Shown piece by piece: positions 32,412-42,560 of a DNA stretch of 64,000 bases (position 1 is its first letter; each line of letters begins with the position of its first letter). Below the pieces are notes generated by a model. The model was given only the letters and a program-made list of their open reading frames with translations. It did no database searches and was not told the origin of the DNA. This DNA is from Rahnella bruchi (GTDB lineage: Bacteria; Pseudomonadota; Gammaproteobacteria; Enterobacterales; Enterobacteriaceae): NCBI RefSeq assembly GCF_003614975.1, contig NZ_QZWI01000008.1, forward strand, positions 142,199 to 206,198, given 5' to 3'. The position numbers and the translations under genes are program-made.

Positions 32412-32442
32412 AAAAAAGGACAGCCCGGAAGCTGTCCTTTTT
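32412..32442. terminator. Bidirectional terminator between mtgA and dolP
   Basis: AAAAAAGGACAGC pairs with GCTGTCCTTTTT around a CCGGAA-type loop. It can end both the plus-strand mtgA transcript and the minus-strand lpoA-yraN-diaA-dolP transcript. Confidence 0.88.
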
Positions 32443-32465
32443 CGTTGTAGCGGGCTGAATCTTAA

Positions 32466-33041
32466 TTATTTAACGTAAGTGAACGCCGTTGTGACGTGTT
32501 TAACGCCGCTGACGCCAGCCGCAATGCCAGCCGCCGATTTACCTTCTTCCTGAGTGACCAGACCCAGCAGGAAGACTTCACCGTTTTCAGTGGTGACTTT
32601 CACGTTAGAGGATTTCACAGAATCGCTGGTCAGTAACTGAGAGCGGACTTTGGTAGTGATCCATGTATCCGTTGACGCGGTGCCCATGCTGACTGGCTTG
32701 CCTGTACGGATCTCGTTATACACTTCTGTCGCACCGTCTACACCCACAGCAATCTGTTTGGCGCGGGCGGCCATGTCAGGTGTTGGTGTCTGACCGGTCA
32801 GCAGGACTTTACCCTGATAGGCAGTAGCCACAATACGGGCTTCATCTTTCAGCTGTTTGTCTTTACTGATAGCGTTGGAAACACGGGCTTCCAGAGTGCT
32901 GTCATCAACCTGAGTACCCACGGTACGCGGGTCAGTGGTCGTTTTAGTGGCCACGCCGGCCACGCCAACCACAGCTGCTGCAACACAGCCTTGTAAAAGA
33001 AGGGCGCTTAACAATACAGCAAAGAGAGGACTCGCCTTCAT
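32466..33041 (-). CDS. dolP: DolP (YraP), division- and outer-membrane-associated BON lipoprotein
   Basis: Outer-membrane lipoprotein of 191 residues. The lipobox LLQGC places the acylated cysteine at residue 19, and two BON domains follow (about 45-115 and 120-190). In E. coli DolP binds anionic phospholipids, collects at the division site and supports envelope integrity; its gene is in the sigma-E regulon. It lies 9 bp after diaA. Confidence 0.95.
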   Translation of the reverse strand: MKASPLFAVLLSALLLQGCVAAAVVGVAGVATKTTTDPRTVGTQVDDSTLEARVSNAISKDKQLKDEARIVATAYQGKVLLTGQTPTPDMAARAKQIAVGVDGATEVYNEIRTGKPVSMGTASTDTWITTKVRSQLLTSDSVKSSNVKVTTENGEVFLLGLVTQEEGKSAAGIAAGVSGVKHVTTAFTYVK

Positions 33042-33050
33042 TGGATCTCC

Positions 33051-33641
33051 TTAATCGTCCTGGTGTGGGAACAGCGTATTATCTATCAGGTCACAGAGGC
33101 AGTTCACTGTGAGCATATGCATTTCCTGAATACGGGCGCTGCGATGAGAGGGAATACGAATCTCAACATCGTGTGGGCCCAGTAAACCCGCCAGTTCACC
33201 GCCGTCATAACCCGTCAAAGCGACAATCGTCATATCGCGGGTTACCGCTGCTTCAACGGCTTTGACAATATCACGGCTGTTGCCGCGGGTCGAAATAGCC
33301 AGCAGAACATCACCCGCCTGACCTAAGGCGCGCACCTGTTTGGCATAGATTTCATCATGCAAGCGATCATTCGCAATCGCGGTCAGCACAATGTTATCTG
33401 CACATAGTGAGATTGCAGGAAGGCTCGGACGTTCAGTTTCAAAACGATTAATCAGACTGGCGGAAAAATGCTGAGCATTCGCCGCAGAAGTGCCGTTGCC
33501 GCAGCACAGAATCTTATTGCCGTTGAGCAGCGATTGCACCAGCGTCATCGCGGCGCGCGAAATCGCGTCAGGCAAGGCTTCTGCCGCTGCAATCTGAGTT
33601 TGGATACTTTCTGTAAAGCAGACTTTGATTCTATCCAGCAC
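33051..33641 (-). CDS. diaA: DiaA, DnaA initiator-associating protein
   Basis: SIS-domain tetrameric protein of 196 residues that binds DnaA and promotes its assembly on oriC for timely replication initiation. The SIS core [16 protein letters not shown] (about residues 46-61) is clear. It resembles GmhA but stands in the conserved lpoA-yraN-diaA-dolP context, which decides for DiaA. Confidence 0.94.
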   Translation of the reverse strand: MLDRIKVCFTESIQTQIAAAEALPDAISRAAMTLVQSLLNGNKILCCGNGTSAANAQHFSASLINRFETERPSLPAISLCADNIVLTAIANDRLHDEIYAKQVRALGQAGDVLLAISTRGNSRDIVKAVEAAVTRDMTIVALTGYDGGELAGLLGPHDVEIRIPSHRSARIQEMHMLTVNCLCDLIDNTLFPHQDD

Positions 33642-33671
33642 GGGTTTTCGTCCAGTCAGTCGTCGTAATAT

Positions 33672-34040
33672 TTATTCCGCATTGAATGCATCACGCAGCC
33701 ATTCTATCTGGCTGCCGGTGATAGCTAATACATCAAAACGGCAAGATGATGTGTCAAAGCTTGCATTCTTTCCTGCAAGCCAGAAAGACGCCGCGCGTAA
33801 CAGGCGCTGCTGTTTTTGAACTGTCACGCTGGCCGCCGCACCGCCAAAATCAGCGTTACGCCGGTAGCGGACTTCTACAAACACCCAGGTTTGCTGGTCA
33901 CGCATGATAAGGTCAATTTCACCTGCGCGGCAGGCCACGTTGGCGGCCACGAAGATTAACCCGGCTCTTTCAAGATAACGTCGGGCAAAGGCTTCGTACT
34001 TATCGCCACATGCCCGCGTCTTAGACAAAAAATTGTTCAT
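33672..34040 (-). CDS. yraN: YraN, UPF0102 family predicted endonuclease
   Basis: UPF0102 protein of 122 residues with a PD-(D/E)xK-like nuclease core: GEIDLIMRD and VFVEVRYR give the acidic and E-x-(K/R) type positions, here E-V-R. The start at 34040 (MNNFLS) is preferred because upstream codons have no family match. It lies between lpoA and diaA, as in most Enterobacterales. The biological function is unknown. Confidence 0.9.
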   Translation of the reverse strand: MNNFLSKTRACGDKYEAFARRYLERAGLIFVAANVACRAGEIDLIMRDQQTWVFVEVRYRRNADFGGAAASVTVQKQQRLLRAASFWLAGKNASFDTSSCRFDVLAITGSQIEWLRDAFNAE

Positions 34041-34103
34041 TAGTACGTCCCTGTACCTGCCATGGCTGAGCATTCCCGGCTCAGCGGCGCGGTCAGGTTT
34101 CTC

Positions 34104-36131
34104 TTATGAAGAAACCGGCACCAGCGAACCCTGGCGGTATTGCAGCCACGGCAGTTTGCGATGAATAACGCAATTCTCATTGGCGCTCAGGTCGCCAGTG
34201 CTGCCGGAAACCTGGAAGCCAGGCAATGTGCGCATCTGCGAGAAGTGATTCGCCAGACTCCAGGCATCAATCCCCATCGCGTAGAGGCGAACCAGCGAGT
34301 AGTCGTTACCGAATTTTGCAGCGGCCTGCTGCATCAGCGCCGGGTTGACACCCGCCAGCAATGGAATATCGCTGAACTGCACGCCTTCCATTTCCAGACG
34401 ATAATCCGGACCTGCACCTGCCTGATAGCTGCGGGAACTGGCGTAAACGGAAGGATGCACGCGGCCATTTACGGCCAGATCCAACATCGGTTTAATCAGT
34501 GTCAGTTCACTTTGCGTTGCCACAACATAAACGGAATCCACTGCGCCGCCGGAGCTGCCCTGAGTAATCTGCGCATCGGTTGGCGGAGCCGGAATGGTGA
34601 TCCCACCAATAGTGACGCCCTGCGATTGTGCCGGTGCGGCTGCATCGGTGGCGATAACCGGTGTACCGGTCAGACGGATACCACTGCCGATAGAAGAACG
34701 TAATTCGCCGGCTGAGCCGAGACCTTGTTTCAGCACGGTCTGGCCACCCAGTTTTTGCCATTCGTTAGCAAAAGCCTGCGCGATACGGTCACCAAAGTTG
34801 CCTCGCGGAACCAGTAACAGCGGCATACGTTTTTGCTCCGCCCACATGTGGCGCGCGGCGTCCTGCGCTTCGTCTTCCGGCGAGAGCGCAAAGTAACAGA
34901 TATTCGGGCTGTTTTTCTCAGTTTCTGGCTGATTAAGCGCTAAAACATTCAGCGGAGTCTGATCTGAAGAGAGTTCGTTGACCTGATCTTTGAGCAGCGG
35001 GCCGACAACCAGCGTGGCGCCATCTTGCTGAGCCTGTGTCAGAAGCGCGGCCAGCGGCTGACCATTGGTGTCATACACTTTCACCTGCGCATTGCTGCTG
35101 GCGACAGGCGCTGTCACTGCTGGCGTTGCAACAGGCTGTGCCTGAGCGGGATCGGTCTGCGGCTGGCTGGCATCCGGTGCGGAAGTACTCACCGCTGCGT
35201 TCGGATCTGCCGGTGGCTGCGTTTGTGTATTCGGGTCAGCAGGCGTCGCTTGCGGGGCTGGCTGGCTTAGCTGACCGTTCATTGCCGCGTTGAAACCTTG
35301 CGAAATTGCATTCCCGTAAACCTGCGCAGGGCCGCTCATCGGCAGGAAAAGCGCAATTTTGCCGGTGGAGGCAGGCTGGAAATTCAGCACATTGTTCAGC
35401 TGTGTCGGCAGGGTTTTCGCTGCCGGGTTCACCGGATAACGACGCTGCCAGTCTTTGATCCCGGCTTTCAGCAGATCAGGATCCTGCTTGTTGCTCTGCC
35501 AGACACTCAGTAAATCCAGCCATCCCTGCAAGGTGTTTTCGTCGGCATTAATCACAATGCTGTTGACGTCCTGCGCGGACATTTGCGTCAGCGCTGTCCA
35601 GGTCTGGTCAATGTTGTCCTGATGCAGTTTGCCCTGCACCAGCGGTTCCTGAGCGATGTACGCGCGGATCAGCCCGAGGCTGGTGCGTCCCTGACTGGCA
35701 TCGATTTGCGCCTGATAGTAACGCGCTTTCTGATCGTTGGTCAGATTGCCTGGGTCTATCTGGCTCAGACTGGTGGCAGCGGCCTGATAATTTTTCTGGG
35801 CTACCTGCACTTCCGCGCTGGTCAGTTGCTGTTCGCGTGTTTGTGCGGCGGTCAGATTTTGCGGCACTTTAGCCAGTTGTTCCGCCGCCTGAGGCACTTT
35901 GCCTTCGCGTATCAGGGCACGCACTGCAAGCAATTGCCAGTCAGCCTTGTTATCATCACCGCTTTGCTGTGCCTGTTGCAGATAATAGTCAGAGCTGCCG
36001 GACGCTGCGCCCTGGACACTTTCAGTGGGTGCTTGTGGCGCCTGACCGGAACAGCTGGCGAGAAGCATCGCCACAATAATGGCAGGGAGTAAACGTCCCG
36101 AACGGGTACGAAAGGTCATTGAGGAAGGCAT
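34104..36131 (-). CDS. lpoA: LpoA, outer-membrane activator of PBP1A
   Basis: Outer-membrane lipoprotein of 675 residues that reaches through the peptidoglycan to stimulate the transpeptidase of PBP1A. The lipobox LLASC gives C27. An N-terminal TPR-like helical domain (about 40-250) and a C-terminal periplasmic-binding-protein-like domain are joined by a Gln/Pro/Ala-rich low-complexity linker (about residues 287-347). It starts the minus-strand operon and diverges from rsmI. Confidence 0.95.
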   Translation of the reverse strand: MPSSMTFRTRSGRLLPAIIVAMLLASCSGQAPQAPTESVQGAASGSSDYYLQQAQQSGDDNKADWQLLAVRALIREGKVPQAAEQLAKVPQNLTAAQTREQQLTSAEVQVAQKNYQAAATSLSQIDPGNLTNDQKARYYQAQIDASQGRTSLGLIRAYIAQEPLVQGKLHQDNIDQTWTALTQMSAQDVNSIVINADENTLQGWLDLLSVWQSNKQDPDLLKAGIKDWQRRYPVNPAAKTLPTQLNNVLNFQPASTGKIALFLPMSGPAQVYGNAISQGFNAAMNGQLSQPAPQATPADPNTQTQPPADPNAAVSTSAPDASQPQTDPAQAQPVATPAVTAPVASSNAQVKVYDTNGQPLAALLTQAQQDGATLVVGPLLKDQVNELSSDQTPLNVLALNQPETEKNSPNICYFALSPEDEAQDAARHMWAEQKRMPLLLVPRGNFGDRIAQAFANEWQKLGGQTVLKQGLGSAGELRSSIGSGIRLTGTPVIATDAAAPAQSQGVTIGGITIPAPPTDAQITQGSSGGAVDSVYVVATQSELTLIKPMLDLAVNGRVHPSVYASSRSYQAGAGPDYRLEMEGVQFSDIPLLAGVNPALMQQAAAKFGNDYSLVRLYAMGIDAWSLANHFSQMRTLPGFQVSGSTGDLSANENCVIHRKLPWLQYRQGSLVPVSS

Positions 36132-36192
36132 TCAGTTTCCAGTGATGTTTTTTCAAGATGCTCAATATTAAATCGGCAATCCGGATGAAACA

Positions 36193-37062
36193 ATGAATCA
36201 AGACGATCAAGCAGATATTTCTGCCTCAACGCTGTATATCGTACCGACGCCAATTGGCAATTTAGGGGATATTACCCAACGCGCGCTGGCCGTACTGAAC
36301 AGTGTAGATTTGATTGCCGCAGAAGACACCCGCCACACCGGATTGCTGCTGCATCATTTCGCAATCACCGCCAAAATGTTTCCGCTGCATGATCATAATG
36401 AACAGCAGAAAGCCGAGCATTTACTGGCGAAATTGCAGGAAGGACAGACCATCGCGCTGGTATCCGATGCCGGTACGCCGCTGATCAATGACCCCGGTTA
36501 TCACCTGGTGCGTCGTTGTCGTGAGGCGGGTATTCGCGTGGTGCCGTTACCGGGTGCCTGTGCGGCAATCACCGCGTTGTGCGCCGCCGGTTTGCCTTCC
36601 GACCGTTTCTGTTACGAAGGATTTCTGCCAGCCAAAACTAAATCACGCAAAGATACGTTGCAGGCGTTAATCGAAGAACCGAGAACGCTGATTTTCTACG
36701 AATCTACTCACCGCCTGCTCGACAGCTTACAGGATATGGTCGAAGTGTGGGGGCCGCAGCGTTATGTGGTGCTGGCGCGTGAGCTGACCAAAACCTGGGA
36801 AAATATTCACGGTGCGCCGGTGGGCGAACTTCTGGCCTGGGTGCAGGAAGTGGAAACACGCCGGCGTGGTGAAATGGTGTTGATTGTTGAAGGCCATAAA
36901 ATCGACACCGAAGCCTTACCGGCAGAAGCACTGCGTACTCTGGCGCTGTTGCAAAAAGAATTGCCACTGAAAAAAGCCGCCGCGCTGGCCGCGGAAATCC
37001 ACGGTGTGAAGAAGAATGCGTTGTATAAATACGCGCTTGATGAGCAAGAGGGTGACAAATAG
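36193..37062 (+). CDS. rsmI: RsmI, 16S rRNA 2'-O-ribose C1402 methyltransferase
   Basis: SAM-dependent methyltransferase of 289 residues that 2'-O-methylates C1402 of 16S rRNA in the decoding centre. The N-terminal [22 protein letters not shown] and [14 protein letters not shown] motifs of the tetrapyrrole-methylase fold are intact. The rnpB promoter overlaps its last codons. Confidence 0.96.
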   Translation: MNQDDQADISASTLYIVPTPIGNLGDITQRALAVLNSVDLIAAEDTRHTGLLLHHFAITAKMFPLHDHNEQQKAEHLLAKLQEGQTIALVSDAGTPLINDPGYHLVRRCREAGIRVVPLPGACAAITALCAAGLPSDRFCYEGFLPAKTKSRKDTLQALIEEPRTLIFYESTHRLLDSLQDMVEVWGPQRYVVLARELTKTWENIHGAPVGELLAWVQEVETRRRGEMVLIVEGHKIDTEALPAEALRTLALLQKELPLKKAAALAAEIHGVKKNALYKYALDEQEGDK

Positions 37063-37080
37063 GGCGTAATACCCTATCAT
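37052..37080 (+). promoter_or_regulatory. rnpB promoter
   Basis: A -35 GTGACA (37052-37057) and a -10 TATCAT (37075-37080) are separated by 17 bp and place the start at about 37088, exactly the first base expected for mature RNase P RNA. The -35 lies inside the last codons of rsmI. Confidence 0.8.
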
Positions 37081-37087
37081 CCGCCGC

Positions 37088-37464
<377 letters not shown>

Positions 37465-37474
37465 CGTCAAAAGG

Positions 37475-37510
37475 AAGCCCGCGTAGCTAACACTACGCGG
37501 GCTTTCGTCT
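37475..37510. terminator. Terminator after rnpB
   Basis: GCCCGCGTAG and CTACGCGGGC form a perfect 10-bp stem around CTAACA at 37477-37502, followed by TTTCGTCTTTCT on the plus strand. It may also help end the opposing yhaK transcript. Confidence 0.88.
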
Positions 37511-37541
37511 TTCTATTATCCTGGAACTCTTTCCAAAAAAT

Positions 37542-38246
37542 TCACACCGGCATATCAATCAGCAGCGCCCGCAATGGCGTAATGGCCGAAACTACCAGAC
37601 TGTTTTCCTGATGGATGAATGCGCCATCGCCACAGGCCAGCTTTTGAAGCTCACGGCTGACCGAACCCTGTGCATCTATTTGCCCGTGAATTGATTGCAA
37701 ATAGGCACGCGGTCCGCGCACCGGCAGCGTGATTTTCTCACCCTCCTCTAAATCGAGATGATGGATCCACACGTTTTGCCGCAGTTGCAGGCTGCCATTT
37801 TCACCGTCCGGTGACGCCAGCAGGAAATGCCTGGTGTCCGGCAGCGTCATTTTCTGCGTGAGTGCATTTTCATGCTCGGGGCAGGCATCAAGCCACAGCT
37901 GCATCCGTGTCAGCGGCTGACTGACGCTGATGTTCAGTTCGCTGTAACTGACATTGGGCTGTGTTGATAATAATGCCGCTTCACCGGCTTGCGCCCGGAT
38001 GCTGTTGCCTGCGCTGTCGCGATATTCCGCGGCACCTTGCAGGACGATATTCAGGACATCAACCCGCGGATAGGTGCGTGGCTGGAAACTGGCACCCGGC
38101 GCCAGCACTTCCTGATTCAGTACGCGCAGTGACGCATAGCCCATCAGTTTGGGATCAAAGTAATGGCCAAAGGAAAATGTATACCGTGCCTGGAGCCAGC
38201 CAAAGTCAGCGGTACCGCACTCTTTTGCCGTTCTGCTGGTGATCAT
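37542..38246 (-). CDS. yhaK: YhaK, pirin-family bicupin protein
   Basis: Cytoplasmic pirin-like bicupin of 234 residues, one longer than E. coli YhaK. The N-terminal stretch ARYTFSFGHYFDPKLMGYASLR is characteristic. In E. coli it is induced by nitroso and oxidative stress and is controlled by the adjacent YhaJ; the enzymatic function is unknown. It diverges from yhaJ with 110 bp between the starts. Confidence 0.93.
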   Translation of the reverse strand: MITSRTAKECGTADFGWLQARYTFSFGHYFDPKLMGYASLRVLNQEVLAPGASFQPRTYPRVDVLNIVLQGAAEYRDSAGNSIRAQAGEAALLSTQPNVSYSELNISVSQPLTRMQLWLDACPEHENALTQKMTLPDTRHFLLASPDGENGSLQLRQNVWIHHLDLEEGEKITLPVRGPRAYLQSIHGQIDAQGSVSRELQKLACGDGAFIHQENSLVVSAITPLRALLIDMPV

Positions 38247-38356
38247 GGCGGTCGCCTCTCTTAAAAATTTCGATGTATAAATGGTAAGCGTCTGGACGTG
38301 CGATTGTTAGCCAGTTAATCTGATCGCTATATTCAAATTTCCTGAAAGAGAAGAGA

Positions 38357-39265
38357 ATGGCTAAGGATCGCGCACTCACACTGGAAGCCTTACGGGTCAT
38401 GGATGCTATTGACCGCCGGGGCAGTTTTGCCGCTGCTGCCGACGAGCTGGGCCGCGTCCCGTCTGCACTGAGCTACACCATGCAGAAGCTGGAGGAAGAG
38501 CTGGACGTTGTGTTATTTGACCGTTCAGGTCATCGGACAAAATTCACCAATGTTGGCCGTATGTTGCTCGAACGCGGGCGGGTTTTACTGGAAGCGGCCG
38601 ATAAGCTGACCGTCGATGCTGAAGCCTTAGCACGCGGCTGGGAAACCCACATCACCATCGTTTGTGAAGCCTTATCACCAGCCGCACAGTTATTCCCGCT
38701 GATTGAAAAACTGGCGCTGAAAGCCAATACCCAGGTTTCGCTGATTACCGAAGTGCTGGCAGGGGCGTGGGAACGTCTGGAGCAGGGGCGTGCAGATATT
38801 GTGATCGCGCCCGATATGCATTTTCGTTCCTCTACCGAAATTAACAGCCGTAAGCTGTATAAACTTGTCAGTGTTTATGTGGCCGCACCGGATCACCCGA
38901 TCCATCAGGAAGCCGAACCGTTATCTGATGTGAGCCGGGTGAAATACCGCGGGATTGCGGTGGCCGATACCGCCCGTGAACGACCGGTGCTCACCGTTCA
39001 GCTGCTGGATAAACAACAGCGTCTGACCGTGAGTACGATTGAAGAAAAACGCAAGGCGTTGCTGGCAGGATTAGGCGTGGCGACGATGCCTTATCCGATG
39101 GTTGAGAAAGACATCGAGGAAGGGCGTCTGCGGGTGGTCAGCGCGGAATATAACCGTGAGACGGATATCATCATGGCCTGGCGCCGCGACAGCATGGGCG
39201 AGGCAAAAGCCTGGTTCCTGCGTGAAATTCCAAAATTACTGGCGACGCGGGAAGCGAAGTCATAA
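38357..39265 (+). CDS. yhaJ: YhaJ, LysR-type transcriptional regulator
   Basis: LysR-family regulator of 302 residues. The N-terminal winged helix-turn-helix (about residues 6-65: LEALRVMDAIDRRGSFAAAA then ALSYTMQKLEEELDV) is followed by a periplasmic-binding-like effector domain. E. coli YhaJ activates yhaK and yqjF and responds to aromatic compounds such as 2,4-dinitrotoluene metabolites. Its divergent partner yhaK and yqjF are both nearby here. Confidence 0.92.
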   Translation: MAKDRALTLEALRVMDAIDRRGSFAAAADELGRVPSALSYTMQKLEEELDVVLFDRSGHRTKFTNVGRMLLERGRVLLEAADKLTVDAEALARGWETHITIVCEALSPAAQLFPLIEKLALKANTQVSLITEVLAGAWERLEQGRADIVIAPDMHFRSSTEINSRKLYKLVSVYVAAPDHPIHQEAEPLSDVSRVKYRGIAVADTARERPVLTVQLLDKQQRLTVSTIEEKRKALLAGLGVATMPYPMVEKDIEEGRLRVVSAEYNRETDIIMAWRRDSMGEAKAWFLREIPKLLATREAKS

Positions 39266-39301
39266 GTTCTTCCCCTTGTGAAAGGGGAAGGAACAAAAAG
39301 A

Positions 39302-40285
39302 TCAGAAGCGTTTGTCGCGGCCGTGATCAGACTCTAAATCCTGTGCCGGTCCGGTCGAAATAATCCCGTAAGGATTGATGGTCGCGTGGCTGCGGTAATA
39401 GTGATTACGGATATGTGCAAAATCCACCGTGTCACGAATGCCCGGCATCTGGTAGATATCGCGCAGGAAACCGTACAGATTCGGATAATCGCTGATGCGG
39501 TGACGATCGCACTTGAAGTGCGTGACGTACACTGGATCAAACCGCACCAGTGTGGTCCACAGTCGAAGATCGGCTTCGGTCAGCTGGTTGCCGGTCAGAT
39601 AACGGTGCTGACTCAGCAATTCCTCGGCCCGGTCAAGTGCCGAGAAAACACCATCAACTGCTTCATCATAAGCGTCCTGAGACGTGGCAAAACCCGCTTT
39701 ATAAACGCCATTATTGATTTGCGGATACACCCACTCATTAACCTCATCAATCGCCGGACGTAATGACGGCGGATAATAATCCCCGGCTTTGGCACCCACG
39801 GCATCAAACGCGGTGTTAAACATACGGATGATATCGGCGGATTCATTGCTGACGATGGTCTGCTGTTTTTTATCCCACAGAATAGGCACAGTGACGCGAC
39901 CGGTATAATCGTTCTGCGCCCGCAGATAGATTTCATACGCATAATTCAGATGATACAAATCATCGCCGGTCGCCGCCGGAAAATCAGTGCCGAAAGTCCA
40001 GCCATGCTCCAGCATCAGCGGATGAACGACCGAGACAGGAATAATATCGTCCAGTCCTTTCAGTGTCCGCATCAATAATGTGCGGTGTGCCCACGGACAT
40101 GCCAGGGAAACATACAGATGGTAGCGGTCGCGCTCTGCGGCAAAACCACCCACACCATGCTCGCCCGGCGCGCCATCTGGCGTTATCCAGTTACGAAACT
40201 GCGCTGCTGAACGTTTGAAATGACCACCGGTCGACTTGGTGTCGTACCAGGTGTCCTGCCAAACGCCATTCACTAGTTGTCCCAT
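39302..40285 (-). CDS. yqjG: YqjG, glutathionyl-hydroquinone reductase
   Basis: Xi-class glutathione transferase of 327 residues that reduces glutathionyl-hydroquinones using glutathione. The catalytic cysteine is in SLACPWAHRTL (about residue 63), typical of the ECM4/YqjG family. It lies downstream of yqjF on the same strand, but a terminator (40305-40336) intervenes, so it probably has its own promoter. Confidence 0.93.
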   Translation of the reverse strand: MGQLVNGVWQDTWYDTKSTGGHFKRSAAQFRNWITPDGAPGEHGVGGFAAERDRYHLYVSLACPWAHRTLLMRTLKGLDDIIPVSVVHPLMLEHGWTFGTDFPAATGDDLYHLNYAYEIYLRAQNDYTGRVTVPILWDKKQQTIVSNESADIIRMFNTAFDAVGAKAGDYYPPSLRPAIDEVNEWVYPQINNGVYKAGFATSQDAYDEAVDGVFSALDRAEELLSQHRYLTGNQLTEADLRLWTTLVRFDPVYVTHFKCDRHRISDYPNLYGFLRDIYQMPGIRDTVDFAHIRNHYYRSHATINPYGIISTGPAQDLESDHGRDKRF

Positions 40286-40304
40286 ATTTCCTCCAATAAA
40301 TGTG

Positions 40305-40336
40305 AAAAAGGGCGAGGTGATAAATCACATCGCCCT
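40305..40336 (-). terminator. Terminator after yqjF
   Basis: On the minus strand GGGCGATGTGAT pairs with ATCACCTCGCCC with one mismatch and is followed by TTTTTC. It ends yqjF just before the yqjG start. Confidence 0.75.
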
Positions 40337-40398
40337 GCAGGTTACTTTTTTGTCTTATTTAATTATAGCTTGGTTGCTGCTCCCTGGTGCCGGGGCAA

Positions 40399-40791
40399 TT
40401 ACCAGTTTTTCTTGATCAGGCGGTCGATGCTGAATGCGCCCGGACCGGATGCGAACAGTACGAAGAAACCACCGGCGATGGACAGGTTTTTCATGAACAT
40501 CATCTGGTTCACGCCCTGTGCGAAATCAGTGTGGAAGATCAGCGCAGTCAGAATGGTAAAGATTGCAGTGATCAGCGCCGTAGTACGGGTGAAGAAACCA
40601 AACAGAATCGCCAGACCGCCGCCAAATTCTAACAGGATGGTCAATGGCAGGAAGAAGCTTGGCACGCCCATTGAGGTCATGTAACCGGCAGTCGCGGTGT
40701 AACCGTTAATTTTGCCCCAGCCTGCAACGATAAACAGGATTGGCATCAGAATACGTGCAACCAGCAAAGCGGTGTCTTGTAACTTGTTCAT
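40399..40791 (-). CDS. yqjF: YqjF, DoxX-family membrane protein
   Basis: DoxX-like integral membrane protein of 130 residues with four predicted membrane segments; the conserved WGKINGY follows the first. In E. coli yqjF is induced by aromatic nitro-compound metabolites through YhaJ. The biochemical role is unknown. Its transcript starts downstream of the yqjCDEK terminator. Confidence 0.9.
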   Translation of the reverse strand: MNKLQDTALLVARILMPILFIVAGWGKINGYTATAGYMTSMGVPSFFLPLTILLEFGGGLAILFGFFTRTTALITAIFTILTALIFHTDFAQGVNQMMFMKNLSIAGGFFVLFASGPGAFSIDRLIKKNW

Positions 40792-40977
40792 TTTCTACTC
40801 CAGATTGATATGCCCAAAGGGGGCTAAAAGTGTTATCGGCCCGGTCAGAAAATGTTTCATGCCGTTACCGCATCAGTTGATGACGAGATAATAAGTCGGA
40901 TGGTTGCGCTTTGTTAGCAAGTAAAACTGTTGGAATGCTTCAAATTAATTGAACAGCTGAGGGATTGTTATTCAAAA

Positions 40978-41012
40978 AGAAAAGGGCTGATTGTTTTCCA
41001 ATCAGCCCTTTT
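40978..41012 (-). terminator. Terminator after yqjK
   Basis: AAAAGGGCTGATTG and CAATCAGCCCTTTT pair perfectly around TTTTC at 40981-41012; on the minus strand T residues follow. It closes the yqjC/yqjD-yqjE-yqjK group. Confidence 0.88.
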
Positions 41013-41030
41013 AACAGGAGGAGGTTGAGG

Positions 41031-41315
41031 CTATTTGTTGCCGATGGTCTTACGGAACAACCTGACGGTGCCCCAGATACCAAAAGCGCGCCGTGACCAG
41101 CGGACGATCGCACTGGGATGGCGGATACCGTAAACTGCCAGCAGGCTTGAGCCCACGACCAGATATTTACGCATATCCACCAGTTTTACCCAGTAATGAT
41201 CGACTTTTGCGGTGGCCTCCAGCCAGTCAGAACCGGCCTGAGAAAGCTCGCCACGCTGACGCTCAATTTTGCGCAGCAGCCTGACTTTTTCGATAGCGCG
41301 GTCCGGAATACTCAT
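41031..41315 (-). CDS. yqjK: YqjK family protein
   Basis: Small protein of 94 residues (E. coli YqjK has 99), with a basic and acidic N-terminal helix and a moderately hydrophobic C-terminal half. Function unknown. Its start overlaps the end of yqjE by 4 bp, so the two are translationally coupled. Confidence 0.85.
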   Translation of the reverse strand: MSIPDRAIEKVRLLRKIERQRGELSQAGSDWLEATAKVDHYWVKLVDMRKYLVVGSSLLAVYGIRHPSAIVRWSRRAFGIWGTVRLFRKTIGNK

Positions 41316-41719
41316 TGCTCGTCATCCTTTTCCAGCAGGGCGCGGTCGACGTCCAGTTGCTTGCGGGTGAGGCTGAGCAGGGTGGAACGTTTGGCTTTCG
41401 CCAGCGTCATCGCACCGAGGATCACTGCCAGAAGCAACAATACGCCCGTTGTCGTCGCTATTGCCGTAAGACGATAGGCGGGATCGATGGCCCAGAAGAG
41501 AACCACCAGCAAACTCATAAGACCAAAAGCGGTAAATATCAGGGTAATACCGGCCATGAGCAGCAATTGGAAAATATTGGCCTTTTCCTCTTCCAGCTCA
41601 ACAACAGCCAGTCTGACACGTGTTTCAACAATACTCACCACGACAGTGGCGATACGGGAAACAATGTCAAACAGCCCTTTACCCGGTCCTTGTGGTGCAG
41701 GTTTGATTGGCTCTGCCAT
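41312..41719 (-). CDS. yqjE: YqjE, DUF1469 inner-membrane protein
   Basis: Membrane protein of 135 residues (phage holin superfamily III / DUF1469) with two hydrophobic segments (about 50-75 and 82-105) between amphipathic ends. In E. coli yqjD and yqjE are RpoS-dependent. It begins 2 bp after yqjD ends. Confidence 0.9.
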   Translation of the reverse strand: MAEPIKPAPQGPGKGLFDIVSRIATVVVSIVETRVRLAVVELEEEKANIFQLLLMAGITLIFTAFGLMSLLVVLFWAIDPAYRLTAIATTTGVLLLLAVILGAMTLAKAKRSTLLSLTRKQLDVDRALLEKDDEQ

Positions 41720-41721
41720 AA

Positions 41722-42024
41722 TTAGCGGCGGGCTAACAGAACGCCAATGACAACGCCGACTGCGGCACCAATACCGACGCCAGTCCAGGGTTTTTCATGT
41801 ACGTAATCGTCAGCTTTGCCGGCAATTTCTTTGGTCTGGTAGGCAATCTTATCGCCCGTATCGCCCAGACGTTCGCGGGTATCTTTGAGCAGAGATTCTG
41901 CTTTGCCACGCAGTTTATCGAGTTCAGCTTTCGGCTTATCGGTAGAGGTCTGGAGAACTTCTTCCAGGGTGTCCGCCAATGACTTGAGTTCAGCGCGCAG
42001 TTGTTCTGATGTATTACTAGCCAT
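41722..42024 (-). CDS. yqjD: YqjD/ElaB family ribosome-associated membrane protein
   Basis: DUF883 protein of 100 residues: an N-terminal amphipathic coiled-coil part rich in K/E/L and a C-terminal membrane anchor (about 82-98, GVGIGAAVGVVIGVLLARR). In E. coli YqjD binds stationary-phase ribosomes to the inner membrane. The position with yqjE and yqjK supports YqjD rather than its paralogue ElaB. Confidence 0.92.
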   Translation of the reverse strand: MASNTSEQLRAELKSLADTLEEVLQTSTDKPKAELDKLRGKAESLLKDTRERLGDTGDKIAYQTKEIAGKADDYVHEKPWTGVGIGAAVGVVIGVLLARR

Positions 42025-42182
42025 GTGTAAGTCACTCCATACGTTAACTGATTCGAACTTTTAACATAGCGGATATTCGGGTGATCGCAAATGCGAATAA
42101 TCTGTTTAGACCCGCAGAAACCCTGAAAAATCCGCTATATCGCGGTAAATCGATCTCCGGAAATCGACCCTGACAGAGACAA

Positions 42183-42560
42183 TTATTTGCCTTCAGCTTC
42201 TTTCAGTTCAGACTTCGCTTCATCCAATTTCTGCTGCTTTTTGATGACTTTGTCATGGTCGCCTTTCGCCTGAGCTTCTTTCAGTTCCTGCTCACGTTCC
42301 GCAACTTTTTCACGTTTTTCTTCAATATTTTTCTGCTTTTCGGCTTTTAAACCCGCATCGGTACAATGTGCTTTGTTCTCACGCAGCGCCTTTTCCAGAC
42401 CGTCAACGCGGTTCTGATTATTGTGCGCACGGGCTTCTTCGATTTGCTTTTGGATTTCGTGTTGCTTGGTCATGCAGCTTTCCGGCTGGGACGCAGCAAA
42501 CGCGGTAGTAGCGAAGAATAATGTCGGGACAAGCGTGAGGGCAGATAAAGTGAGTTTCAT
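42183..42560 (-). CDS. yqjC: YqjC, DUF1090 periplasmic protein
   Basis: Secreted protein of 125 residues with a signal peptide (cleavage after AFA, about residue 22), two cysteines that could form a disulphide (residues 29 and 62), and a long charged coiled coil (about 65-122). Function unknown. It lies upstream of yqjD with a 158-bp gap. Confidence 0.88.
   Translation of the reverse strand: MKLTLSALTLVPTLFFATTAFAASQPESCMTKQHEIQKQIEEARAHNNQNRVDGLEKALRENKAHCTDAGLKAEKQKNIEEKREKVAEREQELKEAQAKGDHDKVIKKQQKLDEAKSELKEAEGK

Noticed and set aside
39269..39290. Hairpin TTCCCCTT/AAGGGGAA between yhaJ and yqjG as a terminator
   Set aside because: The stem is good, but neither strand has a T run right after it, so it was not called.
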